From: Ligustrum vulgare
Taxonomy: Eukaryota; Streptophyta; Magnoliopsida; Lamiales; Oleaceae
Direction: 5' to 3'
DNA: 64,000 nt
Assembly: GCA_963555705.1 (NCBI GenBank)
Contig: OY743176.1
Location: 37,308,497-37,372,496, forward strand
Under the pieces are notes generated by a model. It ran no database searches and had not been told where the DNA came from. It worked only from the letters and a program-made list of their open reading frames with translations. Both the position numbers and the translations under genes were made by a program. This document shows, piece by piece, positions 25,158 to 37,189 of this stretch. Every line of letters starts with the position of its first letter. Position 1 is the first letter of the stretch.

Positions 25158-25710
25158 TTGTTCAAATATATGAACACAACTTAGAATCATAAACGATGTC
25201 ACGCATAAAATAAGATATCTTTCGATTTTAACCTTATATTAGTGCTAATATTGCAAAGTAATATCGAGATCCCAGGTAGCCTTAGCTTTGAACCAGTTAT
25301 CCCTTATGACATTACCGGCGATATCACACACGTGAACATTCTTGCTCAATACGTTCCACACGATTTACTTTGACGCGTTAATGACCTTGCGTCCATCCGA
25401 GTTCATGAACTTTTCAGAAAGTAACTCCAAAACTTTCCTTGAAGCGGCACCACTTCTAAGTTCATATAGGAGAAATTCTTACAGTGTCTTGGTAACTTTT
25501 AAAGACACTTGTACTAATTACTGAATTTCTTTAAGATTTGTTCAACCTTCCAAACAGTTACCCCAGCACTTGTATCCTTAGGATAGGGCCTTAAAATAAT
25601 TTTTAAGTGCTGCAACAATTCACTTATCGAATGACTTGTTGTTACCCTTTGAACCCGTGAATTACTCATTTCGTAATGACAGGTAGGGTTGCCGTCATTG
25701 GTGAATTTTA
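25158..25710 (-). other. copia-2 sequence between RNase H and PPT
   Basis: No coding region recognised. It would be the untranslated 3' interior of the element. A 60-codon plus-strand frame here looks like chance. Confidence 0.4.
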
Positions 25711-26118
25711 TTATAGGAGTTTTAGCCCCATCCTACTCGATGTTTGTCTTACCAACTCTTTGGTAAGTGGTTTTGTGAATGGATCAGCCAAATTTTCACT
25801 TGACCTCACATAGGTAAGTGATATTATTCTATCCTTTATTAATTTTCTTATATAATCATGTCTAAGACTCATATGTCTTGACTTTCCATTGTAGACTTCA
25901 TTATAAGCCCTTGCTAGAGTAGCTTGACTATCACATAGTATAGATATTGAAGATTCCTTCTTCGTATCCAATGGAACTTCATAAAGAAGATCCTTAAGCC
26001 ATTCTGCTTCCTTTCCTATTTCGGCTAATGCAACAAACTCGGATTCCATAGTGGAATGTGTTATAATTGTTTGTTTCTTCGATCTCCAAGAAACAGCACC
26101 ACCTCCAAGTGTAAACAA
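25711..26118 (-). pseudogene. copia-2 RNase H C-terminal part
   Basis: 135 codons of copia-type RNase H, the enzyme that removes RNA from RNA-DNA hybrids during reverse transcription. Visible blocks: [58 protein letters not shown] and [10 protein letters not shown]. The frame is open to its natural stop, so this piece was recently functional. Upstream, the rest of RNase H, the RT and integrase are gone, cut at a junction carrying a copy of 26021-26058. The ATG that opens the frame is not a real start; the reading frame would have come from upstream. Confidence 0.93.
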
Positions 26119-26161
26119 CCATTTCGGCTAATGCAACAAACTCGGATTCCATAGTGGAATT
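26021..26161. repeat. Direct duplication at the copia-2/Tekay deletion junction
   Basis: About 37 bp of RNase H sequence (26022-26058, TTCGGCTAATGCAACAAACT and the following 17 bp) reappear at 26125-26161, between the end of intact RNase H and the broken Tekay LTR. The junction continues TGTTTGTTTCGTGAGG, a short overlap with both copia-2 (26070-26079) and the LTR. Confidence 0.9.
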
Positions 26162-26729
26162 GTTTGTTTCGTGAGGAGAAAAGGGGAAAAAGGGGAAGGG
26201 AACTTACTGCCGGCGGTGGTGATGACCGGTGGTCGGCGTTGCGCCGCGGGGAGAGGGAGAGCGAGGCGAGGCCGAGAGAGCGAGGTGAGAGACGTCGGTG
26301 TGAGAGAGGGAGAGACCGTGAGTGTGAGGGATTAATTTGGTTAGGGTTAGGTTTAAGTGTTAAACTTTTGGTAAATTGCAATTCAGTCCCTCAACTCCCA
26401 TAAATTGGTAATTTAGGTTCATAACTTTCAAATAAAATTCCAAAGTGTCACCAAACTTTTCCAAACTTTACATTTAACACAATAAAATAGAAAATGGCAT
26501 GTTTAGGAAATAAAACAGTTAATCACATAAATTACACGTAAACTATTAAAATAAACAATTTAGAAACTTTTAATTGGCACATTGATCGAGACGGCATCCA
26601 AGTCCTTCCACTGCAAAATAATTCATATTATCGACATTAACATATAAACATTTAAAATTTATAATAACATTAAAATAATTATTACGTGAAATTTAAGAAT
26701 GCACGTAAAAAATGAAAAGCCGTATTACA
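26162..26729 (-). repeat. Tekay 3' LTR, truncated
   Basis: Minus-strand start TGTAATACGGC. Nearly identical to 32920-33489. It stops at GTTTCGTGAGG where the deletion junction with copia-2 lies, so about 2.3 kb of LTR is missing. Confidence 0.92.
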
Positions 26730-26750
26730 ATTCTTTACCCCCTAAAAAGA
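26730..26750 (-). other. Tekay polypurine tract
   Basis: On the minus strand, CTTTTTAGGGGGTAAAGAAT lies directly before TGTAATAC of the 3' LTR and follows GAGGACGAAATTTC, the usual end of Tekay interiors. Confidence 0.8.
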
Positions 26751-26765
26751 AATTTCGTCCTCGAA

Positions 26766-27430
26766 ATTAAAACTTTCCAAAAAGGTGTGGATACTTGGCA
26801 CGCATTTCATCTTCGCGTTCTCAAGTAGCCTCTTCTACTGCATGATTCCTCCAAAGGACTTTAACTAACGTAATCTTCTTTCTTCTCAATTCCTTATGTA
26901 ATTTCATTAGGATTTTCACAAGTGACTCCTCATAAGTCAGATCCTCACAAAGATCTAATGACTCATAACTGAAACTATGGGAGGAATCCGAAATATACTT
27001 CATCAACATTGATGCATGAAAAACATTGTGCACTCCCGATATTGCTGATGGCAATGCAACCTGAAAGTCAAGTCACCTACCCATTCAATTATCTCAAAGG
27101 GACCCACAAATCGCGGACTTAACTTTCCTTTCTTCCCGAATCTCATAACTCATTTCATTGGAGCTACCTTCAAAAAGATCGTATCGCCTTCGGCGAATTC
27201 CAAACATTTCCTTCTTTTGTTCGCATAGCTTTTCTGTCAACTCTGTACAATTTTCATCCGTTGACGAATCTTTTCAACAACTTCTGCTGTTTGTTGTACT
27301 ATTTCTGGACCCAATAACTTTCTTTCTCCTATCTCATCTCAATGAACTGGTGATCTACACTTCTTCCTATATAGTGCCTCATGCGTGACCGAAGTTGATA
27401 GCTATTGTTGTAGGAGACCATCAACCGACA
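26766..27430 (-). pseudogene. Tekay integrase C-terminus with chromodomain-type tail
   Basis: Minus-strand words in order: ALYRKKCRSPVH, GPEIVQQTAEVVEKIRQRMK, FGKKGKLSPRFVGPFEI, SGVHNVFHASMLMKYI, DLTYEESLVKIL, ITLVKVLWRNHAVEEAT and EREDEMRAKYPHLF. This is the C-terminal end of a Tekay/Del-lineage integrase with the tail that in chromoviruses carries the chromodomain thought to steer insertion to certain chromatin. Stops replace conserved residues: Trp at 27339-27341 and at 26821-26823, and others between. The catalytic core upstream is not readable. Confidence in lineage is high because the string of motifs is long and ordered. Confidence 0.92.
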
Positions 27431-29679
27431 TTATCCCACTTATGAGTCCATTCACTGACTTTCTATTTTCAGCCTTTCATAGGATCTATTATAACGTCTA
27501 AGCCTTAATATATATATATATATATATTGATTGATCGCATTCTTAAAACTAAAATATACAGTAGAATACTAAAACTTTGACAGAATCTTTCTGGAAAGAT
27601 TCCTGTAATCCATACTTATATATTGCAATCAAGTATTTCAGCATCATACACTCATCTTAAAACTAAATCCAAGGTACTAATTTAAGAATCCATGCTTTCA
27701 AAATCATCATAACAATAGTCTAACCAAGTATTTTATAAATATTTATTGACCTATCACCAATGAATAAAACTTTTGTGATTCATATAGAATTCCTCATCAA
27801 GTTTACTTAACCCAAAGATACAATTTCATTATAGGTAAAAGTCACACAACTGACCTCAAATAATCGTATCAATCTCTCTAAGATTACGACATAATAACCA
27901 TCATATCCTTCACACGAATCTTTTACGTCAATATACTCACTAAGATTTTATATCAATCTCTCAAACTCAATAAATCTTGGATTCTGCCATTGTCACTCTT
28001 AGTGCACACTACTCCATAATAAATAATCATTGTGAAGTCTTATCCTCATTTTCCAGAAATCCTATCCACAAGGACAATTGCCTAAAATTTCATTTCTTAT
28101 TTTTTGAATCAAGATACCATCAATAATAATCTCCACAATTTCATGGTATGTACTATCATAAACTTTCCTCCGATCAGATGCATTACTTCTGCAATACTTG
28201 TACAAATCTAGGACCTGATAAAGTTTCTTTCGTCAATATTGAAAACTTAATGTACATCAGTGAATCATTCACATTATGAGGAAATCCTGATTCATTTTCC
28301 ATGACTGAGATTCATCATTCTTTGAATTTCCACTTAGAACCAAATACAACATAACTTATTCATGGATGGTCAACTTATTTCATAATTTCAATACATTATC
28401 ACCTTCAGTTCTCATCATCACATTATTCCTTACAATCATCTATTATACCTTTTATATACAATTGACCTTATGACAATCATTATCTCACATAATCCCAAAC
28501 ATTCAATCGCATGTCCCCAATTTCTCACTTTGAATAAGTGGTTACTCCTTTAAGGCATCTCACCATAAAATATTTTCAACATCTCCCATTCATGGTAACT
28601 GACTAATCCCAATAATCATATTACATGTAAATTCAACAGACGGTAAATGGTTTTCCTAACCATCACAAAGGTCTAAAATGCAAGCTCTCAACATAGCCTC
28701 TAAACTCTGTATAAAGAAATATTTGCTGATTACTTAAGTCATTATTCAATAACCCAAATGACATCACGTCTCTTCACTAATCTCTGTAAGCCCATGGAAA
28801 AATTCTCTCCAAATTTCAATAAATCTTTACTATTTCTTTAAAAACATACCAAACCATAATAATTTGTAATCTCTAAAACTTCTTTATCACCAAATATCAC
28901 CAAATAATTAAAACGATAGAAATTACCTGAATATTCTCTCTATGTAGTATATCCAATAACATATTATTCACAAATCAACATAATATCATCATCTTATCTT
29001 TAACATATCTTCCCGATCAAATTCCAAAATAAATCAACAGTATTATCACTTACCATCATAATTTATAATATTCTCCAATATAAGTGATCATTTCTCACTA
29101 ATAGTCAATAAGTTCCTAAGAATAATTAAAATTCTTTCCAATAATCCATAACATTTGTCTTCACTCATCTTTTCAAAATATGACTTGACATTTCCCAATA
29201 TACGCATCAAGTCATCACATAACTTCATGTATACCTTGATATCCCAGAAAATCAATTCTTAATTCCTCAAAATAACAATTTCAAATCATAGTTTCCAACA
29301 TCAATATTTCACTTCCTTCAATACATTAATTGGCTCAAATGACCACCCATTAGTCATACTTATAAATATATGACACAAATCATAATCCCAAAATTTCTCA
29401 GTTACAAGACCAAACAACATTATAAATTTCTCTCAAAATAGAGGAATAATTCCCTTACTCAAACCAATATCCATTCCTTAATTCCCAATAATTGAAAATC
29501 AAATCTTTAAATCTCAAATTCCATAATTTTTCTCACAGAAGTCTCAATAAAATCATATCACTCATAATCTCAACATCTCATCACAACTTCATAAAACTGG
29601 TTTTGCCATGTCTAAAATCAATTATGCAAAGTCTCATACAACCATCTTTCTTATTCATGTATAGCTCCTGAGCACCCCA
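27431..29679 (-). other. Eroded or replaced Tekay core, G-poor on the plus strand
   Basis: Where RT, RNase H and integrase core should be, I find no motif in any frame. Composition is strongly A, T and C with few G on the plus strand, more like the LTR interior than like pol. An (AT)n run lies at about 27511-27528. It could be heavily mutated pol or foreign filler. Confidence 0.5.
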
Positions 29680-30609
29680 TGGCAAAAAGTTAGGTCGAAC
29701 AAAACCCTTGTCCATGAGATTCTATAGTTGCACTTTGAGCTCTTTTAAGTTACAAAGGAGCAATCCGATATTATACCTTGGATACTAGAGTTGCGCGCTT
29801 AATCGATGACGAATTCAATCTCTCTTTTAGGCGGTAAATCACAAAGATCGTCTGAGAACATCCTTAGTCATTCTCGAATAACAGAAATTTGTTCGAGAGA
29901 AGTATTCACCTTAGACACTTCAATTATTACAATCAGGTAGGCTTAATAACTCTTATTCATCAATTGACGAGCCTTCATCACTTAATAATTCCTAGTATGA
30001 CATCAAGTTTGGGTATTCAGTGTTATGAGATCTATCATCTACTCCTTCCCATTCACCATAGTTGGGCAAATTTCTCAACGCATAACTTTAGTTCAACAAT
30101 TCTTCAAATGGCGTTGACAATATAAACTTGGTCTCCAGCTACTAAAATGGGTAAATCAATTTTCCTATAACTGTTGGACTATCAAATGAGTGGGTAGTCC
30201 CGAGATCAAATACGATCAGTGCTTAATACTAAGTTCGATGACTTCTCAACTTCTCGTTTGGACATTGTATACCCTCATGCCGATATACCATTCATATCCA
30301 TTTCTTATTCCACAAAAAGAACTAATAAATAACACCCAAATTTTAATAACCATTCCCTGTTCACTTCCTCATTAATATAACCAAGATATACTAGTCATAT
30401 TCACTAATAATATTCTTAACCTTTCACTTTACAACATTACACATTAACATGCAAGAATTTGCAATAATTGTCATATCAATTAACATTTCATAATTTAAAC
30501 AAATATTAACTTACCAGATGATCGAGGGAGAAGCACTTGAGGCGTGACTCAGTACCCGAACCATTTCAAATAATTTTAAAAGTCTACAGAATCGCTTTTA
30601 AAACTCTTA
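29680..30609 (-). pseudogene. Tekay protease and RT N-terminal scraps
   Basis: Minus-strand readings keep scattered family words. A degenerate protease active site reads ALIVFDLGTTHSFDS at about 30170-30235 (DSG changed to DLG). LDVILGI follows at about 29990-30020. The RT entrance reads DLPPKREIEFVID at about 29810-29850, then a GQGF and SPWGA-like stretch near 29680-29750. Frames shift repeatedly and stops are frequent. The order protease then RT fits a gypsy pol gene. No gag domain or zinc knuckle is recognisable between here and the PBS. Confidence 0.65.
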
Positions 30610-30621
30610 GCTCTGATACCA
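30610..30621 (-). other. Tekay primer binding site
   Basis: TGGTATCAGAGC on the minus strand, four bases inside the 5' LTR border. Confidence 0.9.
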
Positions 30622-30625
30622 AAAA

Positions 30626-33489
30626 TGTAACACCCCAAGTTTCAAAACCTTAAACCTAGGCGTGTTAACTTCCATTCACATTAAATGCGGAATTTAAAAC
30701 GTTTAAACATTAAAATGCGGAAAACAAATCATTTAAAAACTTCAACATTTTCATTTTCAATTTTAAAATCTTATAGAAATTTCGACAGAGTCTCCTCTAT
30801 AAATTGGACTTAACCAACCTGTAGAGGGACATCAAAACCATTTTACAACATAAACTCAACTCAAATAGAAATCCAATATTCAACATACAACCCCAATTCT
30901 ACTTCAAACTCCAACATCACCACATTATTTCAAACTCAATCCCCAAACTCCTCAACACAACATTTTGTATCAATAAGCTTCAATTAAATGCAATAAGTGA
31001 TAATATAACCAATATTAGAAATTCCATAACTAATTTAAAACTAATCTCAACCAAACAATTATCAACATAAAATGAATGAATTAAGAAATAATTAATTATA
31101 AACTTAATTAACTTCACAATTTAACTTTATTTCCTTTAAAAACTTGAAGCGGTGTAGCCTGAGTCTGTCACCAAGTGCTCTCCTCGGATCACCTAACTTT
31201 CATCACCTGAAATGTTGGGGAGGGATTGGGGTGAGCTAAAGCTCAGTAAGTAAACCTTATGCATGAATGCATGCTTATGACATGAAATGCTTTAAACTTT
31301 GAAATATGTATCCCCATTCACTTTAACCTTTCAAAACTTTCAAACTTTTCAAGTTTTCACTTGACATTTCAAAACTTTCACTTCATTCCATCGTGAGCTC
31401 ACTTGGTGTAACTTCTAGTCAATCAGATAATAGTGGGTCATTCTTATTTGGAACCAGATTAACATGCGCATTTCCACCGCAAAGCGGTTTAACATTCACT
31501 TTCCCACCGCAAAGCGGTTCATTCATTCATTCCACCGCAAAGCGGCTCATTACATTCATTCCACCGCAAAGCGGCTCATTACATTCGGGTACGCCGGTCC
31601 CCCGCGTCCCATTTCCCACTCGGATCTTTCATGACATAGAAGTACACCCATTCTTTCAAAAACTTGGGATACATAATTTTTGACAAAAATTGCACTTTGA
31701 CACTTTCCTTTCATTAAAACATTTGACTTTCTCATTTCGATGCCAATGCATGCTTAATGATGCAATGACATGATAATGTGCATGCTTGAACATTTCCTTA
31801 AATACACATACTTACATTTCGCAAATCAAATACATCAACATTAAGTAATTAACACGAAATCACTTACGCACATTAATTTCACATTAACTTTCTACTTTGA
31901 TGAAAATAGGGGGGAAGTTTACTTACTTGAAATCCTTAGTATTTACCGTTCTGAACTTGCAAGTGGAGAGTCTCGGATACCCGTAACGTCAATGTACCAA
32001 AATCCCTAATTATTCACATTCGTCAATAAATATGACTTTTAGTTGACAATTAAATTCGTTATTCATTTTAATACTCAATCAAACATTAACTGAAATTAAA
32101 ACTTCAATTTAACTCACATGTGATCTTATATCGAGACTAGAGCACATAAAACTAAAGAATTTCCTTTCATACTTTCAAATTCCCAAAACATATACTTTCA
32201 TGTGACTCATAATATAACAAACACATTTAACACCACATATAATATCATACTCGAAGTAATACATTAAGTTCGAGGAAAAATTTTGAAATCTTACTTATCA
32301 AATTATTCAAAAATCACAATTACACAATATTATCACAACTTAATTGTCACATGGACAATTGCAATTACCATTCTACTTACTCATAAATCTGAAAATAACA
32401 ATTATAATAAAAATGTACATTAAAATTCAGTTTAAACAACCTGATTATTTGAAATCCCCAAATTTGAAAACTTCCATTAAAATCAACATTGAACCAATAG
32501 AAAGTCAATTAAATACCATTATCATTTAAAGTCTGAAATTTACATACATTCGATATCTATATTTATAGATATCAGTATCATCATAAAATTCCCAGATTTA
32601 AAATTAATACATAAAAATTGCATTTTCAGCTAGCAAAATTAAAATCTGGAAATCTCACATACATAATAATATACACATTCCCATACATCAATACTCACAC
32701 ATAACATCATTAATTCCCAATTTCATGCTTAAACTCGAAATTACACAAAATTTAAAATCTGAATTTAACTGTAAAATCTGAATTTATACATATAAATTGC
32801 ATACATACGTTATTTACATAGAAAATATATATACATACATGTGTATCTTGAATTATGTATGTGTGGGTGCATGAAGTGGTGTGAAACCGTGCGTGTGGGT
32901 GCGCGGTTTGGGTGTGTGCGTGTGTTTCGTGAGGAGAAAAGGGGAAAAAGGGGAAGGGAACTTACTGCCGGCGGTGGTGATGACCGGTGGTCGGCGTTGC
33001 GCCGCGGGGAGAGGGAGAGCGAGGTGAGGCCGAGAGAGCGAGGTGAGAGACGTCGGTGTGAGAGAGGGAGAGACCGTGAGTGTGAGGGATTAATTTGGTT
33101 AGGGTTAGGTTTAAGTGTTAAACTTTTGGTAAATTACAATTCAGTCCCTCAACTCTCATAAATTGGTAATTTAGGTTCATAACTTTCAAATAAAATTCCA
33201 AAGTGTCACCAAACTTTTCCAAACTTTACATTTAACACAATAAAATAGAAAATGGCATGTTTAGGAAATAAAACAGTTAATCACATAAATTACACGTAAA
33301 CTATTAAAATAAACAATTTAGACACTTTTAATTGGCACATTGATCGAGACGGCATCCAAGTCCTTCCACTGCAAAATAATTCATATTATCGACATTAACA
33401 TATCATTACATTTAAAATTTATAATAACATTAAAATAATTATTACGTGAAATTTAAGAATGCACGTAAAAAATGAAAAGCGGTATTACA
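30626..33489 (-). repeat. Tekay 5' LTR (2864 bp)
   Basis: Minus-strand ends TGTAATACC and GGTGTTACA. It contains four CCGCAAAGCGG palindromes (31478-31580), a GAGCTTTAGCTCACCCC hairpin segment (about 31225-31245) and a telomere-like GGTTAGGGTTAGG (about 33098-33110). It is homologous over its length to the solo LTR at 38748-42036. Frames of 96-106 codons inside it are chance readings of LTR DNA. Confidence 0.9.
31478..31580. repeat. Four CCGCAAAGCGG palindromes in Tekay 5' LTR
   Basis: The 11-bp inverted repeat (CCGC, AAA, GCGG) occurs four times in about 100 bp, separated by CATTC-rich spacers. The solo LTR has an expanded array at the matching position. Confidence 0.9.
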
Positions 33490-33968
33490 ATCTTCACCGC
33501 TTTTAATTTATTGACAATCACTTGCAATTCATGAACTTGGGGTAATAAGGGAACATTTTCCAAAAATTTAAAATCAAAGTACCTTGTTATAAGGAATTTT
33601 GTAGTTCCTTCCTCTTCGGCCTTGTACTTGTTTTCAAGTGCATTCCAAATTTCTTTTGCAGATTTAGTGTTGGTGTACAAGTCGTAGAGACGATCCGAAA
33701 GTGCGTTCAAGATATGACCACGACAAATAAGTTCGTCTTCTTCTCGCTTCTTTCGATCAATCCTTGCTTGTTCGGTATCTTTCTCGGAAGGTTCTGGCAA
33801 ATCTTCCAAATTGGGATCAAGGATATAGAAGATTTTCAGCGCCGTTAGTAGAAACTTGATTTTGTCTTTCCACCTTGTGAAGTTGGTGCCATCAAAAAGA
33901 TCCAAGCGAACCAAGTCTTGATTCATCAATTTGATTGTTGCCATAGTGGTGTCTCCTTCGGTTGCCAT
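33490..33968 (-). pseudogene. copia-2 gag N-terminus, broken by Tekay insertion
   Basis: The ATG at 33968 (minus) opens MATEGDTTMATIKLMNQD, followed by FDGTNFTRWKDKIKFLL, LSDRLYDLYTNTKSAKEIW and LENKYKAEEEGT, the capsid region of a copia Gag. About 158 codons remain, after which the frame runs into the Tekay LTR (33489). The zinc knuckle and all pol except the end of RNase H are missing. Nothing in the retained part is mutated to a stop, consistent with the young LTRs. Before its loss it would have formed the particle that houses reverse transcription. Confidence 0.9.
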
Positions 33969-33998
33969 CGCAGAAATTTCGCTTTTAGATTTGGGAGT

Positions 33999-34752
33999 TG
34001 TTGAGAAATTTCCTTTCTCTAATGAAATATGCTATAATGAAGTTGACACAAAACTTGCAACAAAAAATCAAAAAGAAAACAAAAATTGCAAAATGACTTG
34101 AATCGCAAAGAATGCTGTCCTAAAAGCGAAATTTGCACCCTCTCTAAATGAGAATGCTAAAGGGCCTCCAAGCAAATTGCTTTAGCGGATTTCAAGCCTC
34201 AAACCAATTATCAAATAGCACAATTGATAAACTTGGAGAATAGGAACAATAAGAGCAAATTTGAAGATTCTAAGTTTCAAGATTTTGGATGATAATCACT
34301 ATTGAAAGTATATTGATCAAAAAGTTGTTAAAACCATGAATTCTATACCTATTTATAGAATTCTATCATCCATATTCGTTGTTCATGCAACTCTTCACGA
34401 AAGAGTGCCAAAAAAAAGGTTGAAAAGGTGCATGAGAAATTTTGAAAAAATTCTCCAACGGTTGAATTTTAAGGCCACGCGATCGCGCGATAGGAGGCTC
34501 GCGCGATCGCGCGATGCCTTGAAAATATATGCAGCGGCCAAAATCACTTAACCACGCGATCGCCGGACCACCAACCACGCGATCGCGTGGTTCTTCATTC
34601 TGGCCGGACCTTTAGGTCCGGTCCGGACCATTTGGTCCGTCCATTTGTATTTGGTCCGGTTTTTGCACTTTTTGGACCGGTTCCTAATTTATTGGACCGG
34701 TTCTCGCACTTTTCAACTTTTATTTATATATTTGAACAACATTTTCATAACA
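33999..34752 (-). repeat. copia-2 5' LTR
   Basis: Pairs with 24446-25147. It contains a 20-bp palindrome at 34573-34592 and a second cluster of CGCGATCGCGCG words at about 34475-34520, with 24 bp more than its partner. Confidence 0.92.
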
Positions 34753-34757
34753 GGAGT

Positions 34758-36300
34758 TTCTCGGTGATAATAGAGGTCGAAGGTCGGTTTCATAAAGGGC
34801 AGTGGCCAGTTTGAAGTGGAGGTTGTGGTTCGACAGTGGCTCGGTGGATGGCCGAATTGTGTGAAATTGGAGTGGCTGAAACTTGATACTGTAAATTGTA
34901 GGAATGGCTATCGACTTTGGTGGTTTGAGACTTATGTTGAAATTTTAGCAATGGCTCGGTTTGAATTTGGCTAAGGAGGTCTATGATTTGTGTACATGAA
35001 TGTGGGATCTCTCATATTTGTTGGTGGCTAAAAATTAATGATCTAGTATCAACATATGAGTTTCGATGTATGAATACCATGTCTAAACTGAGATTGAGAA
35101 CTGGAGAGGAGAAGATTTCCTGGTAGAGAGTGTTTGAAGTGCTTGAGTCTTGGTCGGTTGTGGATTTAGTTATGGAGTTTCGATTGGTGTTTTTTGAATT
35201 TACATTTCCATCTCCTTCAAATCCATTAATTGGATTAAAATGACGATTCCTCGACTCCAATTCCATCAATTGGATTGGAGAACAATGATAAGTATGGGAT
35301 TTGAAAAGGGTTAGATCGTTGAGGGAGTTTGGGTGAGGCTTTGTTCTGTGCGGGTTAACAGTTGGTTTGTGTATATGTGGGATTTGATTTCTCATTTTTT
35401 GATGGCTAAAAATTTCCTTTCTAGCATCAATGCAAGAGTCCCAATGCAAAAATATTCATGCCTAACTCGGAAGAAACCAGTTCGAGAAGGAATTCAGACA
35501 GTTTGATTTGCTGGAGAGTTCCTTCCTTTGAAGCGTTTACGTGAATATAAGGTGAAAGGGGGAGGTATATATATAATTATTGGGATTCAAAAATGCTCAG
35601 TCTTTGATTGGGGAAGATTAGCTAGAATTTTGGAAGTGAGAATAGGTTGTTTAAAGAAAGACGTGTGAAGGGAAAAAATTCCAAGTTGGGGAGGGGAAAA
35701 TTCCCAAAATTGGATTAAGGAAATGTTTAATCAATTTAAATTGGAAAAAAAATAATAAAATCCTGAATTTTGAACTAGAAGATAAATGAATAAAACTTGA
35801 GCTAACGTTAACTTGGATTTAAATTGGTAAGTAAGGGGAAAATCGCGATTGATGGTAATTGAGGAGAATTTTGGGAAAAATATTTTGTATGTAAGGCAGG
35901 ACGTGGGGAGAAATGAATTGTCAAATGAAACGTTTAAATTCCAAAACGGGATAAGAAATAATTCAATTGGATTTGAATTTAAACTGGACAATAATAAGAA
36001 TAAAATTTAGATTTTTTTTGGACTTAAATAATTTGAATCTAAATAACAAAAATTTGGACGTTAAATCAACGAAGATCTGGAAAACTCTTAAAATTGAAGT
36101 TGGACTTTAAAAATAAATAATGAAATTGAGATATTTTTAATAAAATTGGAATTTGACTAAAATTTTAAATAAATTTAATTTCACTTAAAATGGTTAGACG
36201 AACACGTTTTTTAAATAAATGGGCAAAGTCGTTGCTAAGTGTATTTTATACACCTATCTATATATCTAAATTAGAATAAATTATCGTTATTCTCGGATAA
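34758..36300 (-). repeat. LTR family X, copy 1, right part
   Basis: Continues the X copy interrupted by copia-2. Shared landmarks with copy 2 (37190-38740) include AAATTnATGnTCTAGnATCAAC near 35035 and 38045, and GnTAGACGAACACGT near 36190 and 38625. No gene seen; the 145-codon minus frame (35012-35449) has no known domain. Confidence 0.5.
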
Positions 36301-37189
36301 TTACCGCATAATTGCTTTATATTTATTTACATTGTAGGAATTTTTCCAAACATGGAAGAATGAAGCAATAAAGTGGAATAATGCACATTTTGAAGCTAAT
36401 TGGAGCTAAAAAGAAGAAGTTGGTATTGTTGTCGTCAACAGGGAGTTCCAAGGAGAGTTAAGTGGAAGAAATCAGAATTTTGAGAGCTTAATTGAAGATC
36501 AATAAAAGTTTGGAAATAGAATTGAAGTGTATGGGAAGTTCAGGGATTAATTGTTGCAATCAGAAGATGAAGGACTTACAGGAAAATAAATTACAGAGAC
36601 CTACTTAAACGCACCGAGAAAGATGAAATTGCATTGAAGAATTTGTACTGTGCGACCACGACTTCTGAACCTGGTGGTTGCGTGACAATGCAAAATTAAT
36701 AGAATTGTTTTTTGTTCAACTGCGTGGCCACCAACTTTTGTACTGCACGGCCACACAATTGTCCGACCCAGCTGGAGAAAAGCCATGCGCGTTTTTCAAG
36801 TTGATCTTGCCTACGTTTCAAGAAAAATCTATATAAGCTATTCTTCATGCACGAAAGAAGGACATTTGCACACACATTCAAGAGGCACAATTCAAGGTTC
36901 TCCCAAATCAATAAATGTGTTTTTAAATCAATTAATTGAGCTTTAACCATTCAAACAATGAACATACTCGTGATAACTCCTCATTTGGATGCAAAGAACC
37001 CAAGGCAAAAGTGATGACTCAATGATGCTTACTAATTACCAAAGGTGCTTTAATTTTCATTTTATTTGAACGACAAATAGTTGAAATTGTGATGCCTCAA
37101 AGAATTAAATTAAACAATAAACAAAGCAATAAATGTGTTTTAAATCAATTAATAAAAGTACCTTGAATTGTGTGCAAAGGTCTCTCTTT
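36301..37189. repeat. LTR-like block with paired palindromic motifs and an inverted repeat
   Basis: Contains GCGTGGCCAC (36722) and GCACGGCCAC (36745), an earlier pair GTGCGACCACG and GGTGGTTGCGTG, and a TATA-like CTATATAAGC (36828), all as in plant gypsy LTRs. Arms resembling TATTCTTCATGCACGAAAGA (36838) and its reverse complement (ending about 37206) face each other around a 300-bp centre, and AATAAATGTGTTT is repeated directly at 36911 and 37127. It sits between two X copies. Confidence 0.45.

Larger units (their letters stand above)
26162..33489 (-). mobile_element. Tekay/Del-type chromovirus derivative nested in copia-2
   Basis: Minus-strand order: 5' LTR 30626-33489, PBS 30610-30621, eroded gag/protease/RT (about 29680-30600), an unreadable G-poor middle, integrase C-terminus with chromodomain-type tail (26766-27430), PPT (26730-26750), and the first 568 bp of the 3' LTR. 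The integrase tail and protease-RT words match the Tekay/Del lineage. The two LTR copies differ by about seven positions in 570, yet the interior is only 3.9 kb and badly eroded. Confidence 0.88.
24446..34752 (-). mobile_element. Minus-strand Ty1/copia retrotransposon (copia-2), interrupted
   Basis: LTRs at 24446-25147 (3' LTR) and 33999-34752 (5' LTR) differ by only about nine substitutions by eye plus small indels. The 5-bp target duplication GGAGT lies at 24441-24445 and 34753-34757. Remaining interior: PPT (25148-25157), the C-terminal RNase H (25711-26118) and the gag start (33495-33968). Everything between is replaced by a Tekay element (26162-33489) with a deletion at its left junction. 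I found no tRNA-Met type PBS next to the 5' LTR. Confidence 0.92.

Noticed and set aside
32841..33161. 106-codon frame (and its twin at 26164-26403)
   Set aside because: Both lie in Tekay LTR copies; the frame exists because the LTR is GC-rich here, and no domain is present.
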